Of a DNA stretch of 64,000 nucleotides, positions 60,816 to 64,000 are shown in pieces. Source of the DNA: a virus; the IMG/VR virus record IMGVR_UViG_3300042474_000251, positions 1 to 64,000 of that record. One strand, given 5' to 3'. A model generated the notes under the pieces. It was not told the DNA's origin, ran no database searches, and saw nothing but the letters and a program-made list of their open reading frames with translations. How positions within the stretch are numbered: position 1 is the stretch's first letter; every line of letters starts with the position of its first letter. A program made the translations under genes and the position numbers.

Positions 60816-61915
60816 AACTCTAATTGTAATTGGTTAATCTGTTTCCAGGCAATTTTAGTTTGGTCTAAATCTGATAAGGCTTCCTTTACCCATGTCTCAT
60901 CTATAGTATTACTATAGCATAATATATGGATTATAGACTTCTCATCCGGATTTAGTCTTAGCAATCTACCTATACGTTGATTAGACTTGCGCTCATTACT
61001 GTAACTATGTAGGATAATACCCTCTTTAAGGTTAGGGATATTAATACCTTCATTAAGTTGTAGTACACAGCTTAGTCTATCAATAGTACCATCTTTAAAT
61101 TTCTGAAGATTATCCTCAGATTTTTTATTCCCGGAATAATAGCTATACCTACAAAGTTTATCTGCTTGTTCTTTAGTATTGGCAAACACTATACATTTAT
61201 TAGTGGTGCTATTCATAAGATGTGTGGCATATTTCTCTTTGCTTGGTAAGCTCATCAGTGTTTTCATGCGCATGATTCTTAAGAATCTTACTTCTTTATC
61301 ACTGCTGGCATTCTGTAGCTTGCTATTCCAGAAACTGTATTGCTTATACTCAGATGTATACCATGTACCGGTCTTCTTAGATTCTTTCTTAATGTTATTC
61401 CTAGTATCCAATGGCATAGTATGCACATGGATCTCATAGTCATTAAGAATTTTATCATCAATTGCGGTATCTACAGTGTATGTAAATTTAACCGGACAAT
61501 ATTTAAATACTATATCTGCTTTAGAGCCTCTCTTAGGAGGTGTACCTGTTAGACCTAGTATTCTTCCCCGGTAACTTTCAAGCCACTCTAGGTGACTATC
61601 TAATAGACTATGCATCTCATCTAGATACACACAGTCATAATCTGTTTTATTCTTACTTAAAGATAAATATGTTGTAAAGGTGATATGCTCTAGTAACTCT
61701 TCACACTCAAACTTTTTACAATCATCAATCCAAGATTGGAAGATAGATCTTTTGGGTGCTACTACTAGATATCTGCTTTGATCATGTAGATAATACTGCA
61801 TATGCATTAGGCCCAGTTTAGTTTTACCGGACCCCATACTCATTACAGCGCTACTTCTTTTGTATTTAATTACTTCTATTAATGCATTTTGTTGTATTTG
61901 GTCTCTTTTAGTCAT
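60812..61915 (-). CDS. SF2 DNA helicase / SNF2-type ATPase
   Basis: Predicted protein of 367 residues. MSMGSGKT (25-32), YLDEMHS (motif II, DExH), LTGTPPKRG (motif III), IVFANTKEQA (motif IV), and NQRIGRLLRLNP (motif VI) are SF2 helicase motifs. No nuclease or methylase domain is fused. It likely remodels DNA forks or recombination intermediates. It is coupled to a 59-codon gene upstream by ATGA, and to the gene at 60426 downstream. Confidence 0.82.
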   Translation of the reverse strand: MTKRDQIQQNALIEVIKYKRSSAVMSMGSGKTKLGLMHMQYYLHDQSRYLVVAPKRSIFQSWIDDCKKFECEELLEHITFTTYLSLSKNKTDYDCVYLDEMHSLLDSHLEWLESYRGRILGLTGTPPKRGSKADIVFKYCPVKFTYTVDTAIDDKILNDYEIHVHTMPLDTRNNIKKESKKTGTWYTSEYKQYSFWNSKLQNASSDKEVRFLRIMRMKTLMSLPSKEKYATHLMNSTTNKCIVFANTKEQADKLCRYSYYSGNKKSEDNLQKFKDGTIDRLSCVLQLNEGINIPNLKEGIILHSYSNERKSNQRIGRLLRLNPDEKSIIHILCYSNTIDETWVKEALSDLDQTKIAWKQINQLQLEL

Positions 61916-62091
61916 TTAAATTTTAGATAAATTGTCCAGAACAACCATCCTAATGTAATACTAAACTTATGGGTAATCCCAGTTTTAGATATTGCAATAA
62001 ATGGTAATGGATAGAAAAAAATGTAAGGGTAGTCCCTTTGTCCAACTTTCTTTCTAAAGAAGTTGTAGTAAGTGCATTCTGTTTTTATCAT
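61912..62091 (-). CDS. Small protein, 59 aa, coupled to helicase and phosphoesterase genes
   Basis: An ATG-started frame of 59 codons filling the gap between helicase and metallophosphoesterase. Its ATG overlaps the phosphoesterase stop (ATGA at 62088-62091), and its stop overlaps the helicase ATG (ATGA at 61912-61915). It reads MIKTECTYYNFFRKKVGQRD at the start and ends with a hydrophobic aromatic segment (ITLGWLFWTIYLKFK). Double coupling is strong support. It may be a small membrane protein. Confidence 0.72.
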   Translation of the reverse strand: MIKTECTYYNFFRKKVGQRDYPYIFFYPLPFIAISKTGITHKFSITLGWLFWTIYLKFK

Positions 62092-62750
62092 GGTAGTTCA
62101 ATTGAATAAGGTATATTTATTAATTCATAGTGCTCATTAAGCTGAGATGCATTAACATGAATACATCTATCTACTGCTTGGATACCGCTACCTTCATGAA
62201 TATGTCCAAAAACATGTAATCTAGGTTGGATCTCCTCTATTTTCTCTCTTAACTGAGGACAACCTACATGTTGTCCATTATTTGATGTTAAATCACCGGT
62301 ATACATTGGTGGACCATGTGTAATTAATACATCACAAGGCTCAATCATATCTATAACTTCTTGCATATCTGGGCCCAATCTTTTATTAAATGCCCACATG
62401 TCTCCATAAAACCAAGGAGTCCAGGGCATACCATAAAATTTAATACTCTCTAATTCTATTGAAGCATCTTTTAGATACCAGATATTATTCTGCTCTAGTT
62501 CTGCTATACCCTCTGATAACCAGTCCTGCATCTCTCCGTATTTACTATCAAATGATTTATCATGATTACCGGCAATAAACACTATATGTCTATACTTAGG
62601 CTTAATACGCATCAACCAGCCAAAGAAATCTTCTACATCACTCTTACCACCTCTATTACTAAAGTCACCAGCATGTATTAATATATCACCATCAGGAAGA
62701 TTCACTTCTTCATGCATTGTGTGCGTGTCAGATATACAAACTATTCTCAT
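62088..62750 (-). CDS. Calcineurin-like metallophosphoesterase
   Basis: Predicted protein of 220 residues. SDTHTMH, GDFSNRGG, GNHDKSF, LITHGPPMY and FGHIHEG are the metallophosphoesterase motifs in order. It hydrolyses phosphodiesters or phosphomonoesters; the substrate is unknown. It is coupled by ATGA to small genes on both sides. Confidence 0.85.
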   Translation of the reverse strand: MRIVCISDTHTMHEEVNLPDGDILIHAGDFSNRGGKSDVEDFFGWLMRIKPKYRHIVFIAGNHDKSFDSKYGEMQDWLSEGIAELEQNNIWYLKDASIELESIKFYGMPWTPWFYGDMWAFNKRLGPDMQEVIDMIEPCDVLITHGPPMYTGDLTSNNGQHVGCPQLREKIEEIQPRLHVFGHIHEGSGIQAVDRCIHVNASQLNEHYELINIPYSIELP

Positions 62751-62845
62751 GTTAATAGATATGTTACAAATGCTGTTAAAATAGAACCACCGGTAAGTAC
62801 TAAAAATAGTAGTAACCAGATTAATTTAATTTTTGTGTTCTTCAT
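62747..62845 (-). CDS. Small hydrophobic peptide, 32 aa
   Basis: An ATG-started frame of 32 codons whose TGA overlaps the ATG of the phosphoesterase gene (ATGA at 62747-62750). After a charged start (MKNTKIK) it is a single hydrophobic helix (LIWLLLFLVLTGGSILTAF). It could be a membrane peptide. Short length makes it tentative, but coupling and sequence support it. Confidence 0.5.
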   Translation of the reverse strand: MKNTKIKLIWLLLFLVLTGGSILTAFVTYLLT

Positions 62846-62885
62846 AAATGTTGTAAGTTATTGATATATAATAAGATTAAAATCT

Positions 62886-63152
62886 TTAGGGGTTATTAAA
62901 CTTTTTAGCTACTTTATATAAAACCAGGTAACCAATTAAATCAGTGATAACATCCTCATCCTCATCAGATTGAGCATTTTTAATCCTATTTAATTTGTCA
63001 TCTATTCTTACTAATATCTGTTCAGTATTACTACTTTTAGATAGTATTCTGATAGGATTTACTGCAGAGTCACCATACTTTCTATTCTTATCTAGAAGTA
63101 ACTCTTTAATCTCATCACAGGTCTCAGCAATTAATGTTTGGGTATGGGTCAT
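62886..63152 (-). CDS. Nmad1/DUF1599-like protein
   Basis: Predicted protein of 88 residues from the ATG at 63152. DKNRKYGDSAVNPIRI, ILVRIDDKLNRIKNA and DVITDLIGYLVLYKV follow the Nmad1/DUF1599 pattern, a family associated with nucleotide modification. It is close in look to MazG-type helical nucleotide-binding folds. A TATATTTG promoter element lies 6 bases before the ATG. Confidence 0.72.
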   Translation of the reverse strand: MTHTQTLIAETCDEIKELLLDKNRKYGDSAVNPIRILSKSSNTEQILVRIDDKLNRIKNAQSDEDEDVITDLIGYLVLYKVAKKFNNP

Positions 63153-63158
63153 AACCTT

Positions 63159-63166
63159 CAAATATA
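63159..63166 (-). promoter_or_regulatory. Minus-strand -7 element TATATTTG close to an ATG
   Basis: On the minus strand TATATTTG ends 6 bases before the ATG at 63152, directly after a terminator-like stem. It fits the pattern of elements 4-6 bases from start codons elsewhere in the window. Confidence 0.5.
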
Positions 63167-63172
63167 AAAAAT

Positions 63173-63196
63173 AAAGGGGATATTTCTACCCCCTTT
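63173..63196 (-). terminator. Intrinsic terminator overlapping the end of the gene at 63186
   Basis: AAAGGGG (63173-63179) pairs with CCCCTTT (63190-63196). On the minus strand the stem includes the last codons and stop of the upstream gene and is followed by TTTATTTTTTA. It separates that gene from the Nmad1-like gene. Confidence 0.65.
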
Positions 63197-63560
63197 TAAG
63201 ACTGTGTAACTTCCAGTGTTCCATTATATTATTAAACTCTGGCATGAATGGTACATCCCCGGATTCTTTAATGTAATGTGCATTCATGTTCTTGTAAACA
63301 TAAGTGCTATTAAAGAAATGTTTAACTGTGTAATGCTTGTTAAAGACAAACTCTTTAAACATCCACAACCTGAATTCACCAAAAGCTTGGATATAGTATT
63401 CACAGTAAGAGTCTTTGATAAGATTTCTTCTTTTGTAGTACTGGAATCTATCTACATACAGTTTACGCATTCTGTTAAATTTGTATATAACAGAGTACAA
63501 TTGATTAAAGCCCAGCAACATTAAAGGTGCCAGGATAATTAAAGTTAGTTTTGTCTTCAT
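63186..63560 (-). CDS. Membrane-anchored protein of unknown function
   Basis: Predicted protein of 124 residues with one N-terminal hydrophobic segment (LTLIILAPLMLLGFNQLY) and a Tyr/Phe/Lys-rich rest (DRFQYYKRRNLIKDSY, FRLWMFKEFVF). No family is recognised. A signal-anchor is more likely than a cleaved signal peptide because no cleavage site is visible. Confidence 0.65.
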   Translation of the reverse strand: MKTKLTLIILAPLMLLGFNQLYSVIYKFNRMRKLYVDRFQYYKRRNLIKDSYCEYYIQAFGEFRLWMFKEFVFNKHYTVKHFFNSTYVYKNMNAHYIKESGDVPFMPEFNNIMEHWKLHSLKRG

Positions 63561-63581
63561 AATTAAAATTTTTGGAAAACA

Positions 63582-63752
63582 CTATGCGTCATCGTCCATT
63601 TGATAGAATGATGGATTGTTTTCATCAGTGCCGTTAAGTATTTCATCTTTAGTAATATATTTTTCTAGCATATACCGGCTGTTGTAGCACTCTTCACAAA
63701 GTACATCTTGTTCAGGTATTTCTACACAGCAGTAGTTACATTGATTTGGCAT
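63582..63752 (-). CDS. Small zinc-ribbon protein
   Basis: Predicted protein of 56 residues from the ATG at 63752. CNYCC near the start and CEEC about 14 residues later make a four-Cys zinc site; the tail is acidic. It overlaps the preceding gene by 17 bases. The function is unknown. Confidence 0.65.
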   Translation of the reverse strand: MPNQCNYCCVEIPEQDVLCEECYNSRYMLEKYITKDEILNGTDENNPSFYQMDDDA

Positions 63753-63915
63753 TTTCTTTAAGTTTAGCTCTTCTATAAAGTCTAGCAAAAGTTTCTCTGT
63801 TAGTACCCATTTTTATACCACCACGCCCGTGGCTAAATTCTAACTCTTCTTTAATAATAAGGGCAGCATACTGCTTAGCAGTAAAACCATTTAAGTCTAG
63901 TTTAAGTTCTTTCAT
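63736..63915 (-). CDS. Small protein of unknown function
   Basis: Predicted protein of 59 residues from the ATG at 63915 (an upstream TTG is less likely). It has ELKLDLNGFTAKQYAALIIK and a basic ending (RLYRRAKLKENAKSM). No family is recognised. It overlaps the next gene by 17 bases and the partial gene at the window edge by 14 bases. Confidence 0.6.
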   Translation of the reverse strand: MKELKLDLNGFTAKQYAALIIKEELEFSHGRGGIKMGTNRETFARLYRRAKLKENAKSM

Positions 63916-64000
63916 ACTTTTCAATTTTACATTCTATAAAATCACATAGTTTACTTACTTTTTCTTCAATCATCTCTACAAAACTGATTATAATAAATAA
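63902..64000 (-). CDS. Partial small gene at the right edge
   Basis: An open frame running in from the window edge and ending at 63902. The visible part includes an internal ATG followed by IEEKVSKLCDFIECKIEKYE. It may be the end of a longer gene. Only the 3' part is seen, so no function is offered. Confidence 0.4.
   Translation of the reverse strand, partial: LFIIISFVEMIEEKVSKLCDFIECKIEKYERT

Noticed and set aside
1-64000. CRISPR array, insertion sequence or integrase
   Set aside because: No regularly spaced repeats, terminal inverted repeats or transposase/integrase motifs were seen in either strand.

Overview
The window is AT-rich, densely packed DNA of a tailed phage that most likely infects a Bacteroidota (Flavobacterium-like) host. 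Five observations support the host. Promoters match the Bacteroidota -7 element TAnnTTTG, and Shine-Dalgarno sequences are essentially absent. Exported proteins carry Bacteroidota-style signal peptides. One protein ends in a type IX secretion (T9SS) sorting domain, and a CsgG-like lipoprotein is present. The giant virion-type proteins, the single-chain RNA polymerase signature, the family B DNA polymerase and the replication set resemble crAss-like phages (Crassvirales) and relatives. Portal, capsid and terminase genes lie outside the window, so the placement is an inference.

Layout. (1) 36-12086, + strand: four large proteins rich in Gly-Gly motifs, probably virion or ejected proteins; the first carries an ADP-ribosyltransferase-like and a zincin domain. 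(2) 12106-32261, +: a 4,910-aa protein with an HEAFH motif, a DFDVD RNA-polymerase active site and a C-terminal macro-like/Rossmann tail, then a 1,801-aa protein with a PD-(D/E)XK-like nuclease motif. (3) 32262-32575: a non-coding gap on + that hides a small minus-strand gene with its own promoter and terminator. (4) 32576-42029, +: holin-like and endolysin-like genes, then an accessory block of exported and membrane proteins (secreted zincin, T9SS-sorted cohesin/dockerin-like protein, DUF2589 pair, CsgG-like lipoprotein, beta-barrel-like protein with an overprinted second gene, PA14/dockerin-like protein). (5) 42050-43856, +: dCTP deaminase, a zinc-ribbon protein, PhoH and a phosphoribosyltransferase-like protein. 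(6) 43936-58211, - strand: a long replication and recombination region with two DnaA domain-IV proteins, PolB, PD-(D/E)XK exonuclease, MoxR/VWA pair, RusA, primase, SSB-like protein, Sak4-like ATPase and DnaB-like helicase. (7) 58406-59250, +: a holin-like/coiled-coil gene and a u-spanin behind a structured leader. (8) 59200-64000, mostly -: uracil-DNA glycosylase, SF2 helicase, metallophosphoesterase, Nmad1-like protein and small genes.

How it may work together. Virion RNA polymerase and associated proteins could enter with the DNA and start transcription, and host-like promoters would drive the middle genes. The minus-strand region replicates the DNA; dCTP deaminase and uracil-DNA glycosylase handle dUTP and uracil. 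The 33.4-42.0 kb block appears designed to place phage-encoded proteins in or on the host envelope. Three points deserve most attention: this surface module, the overprinted membrane gene at 39237-39581, and several strong RNA secondary-structure elements.
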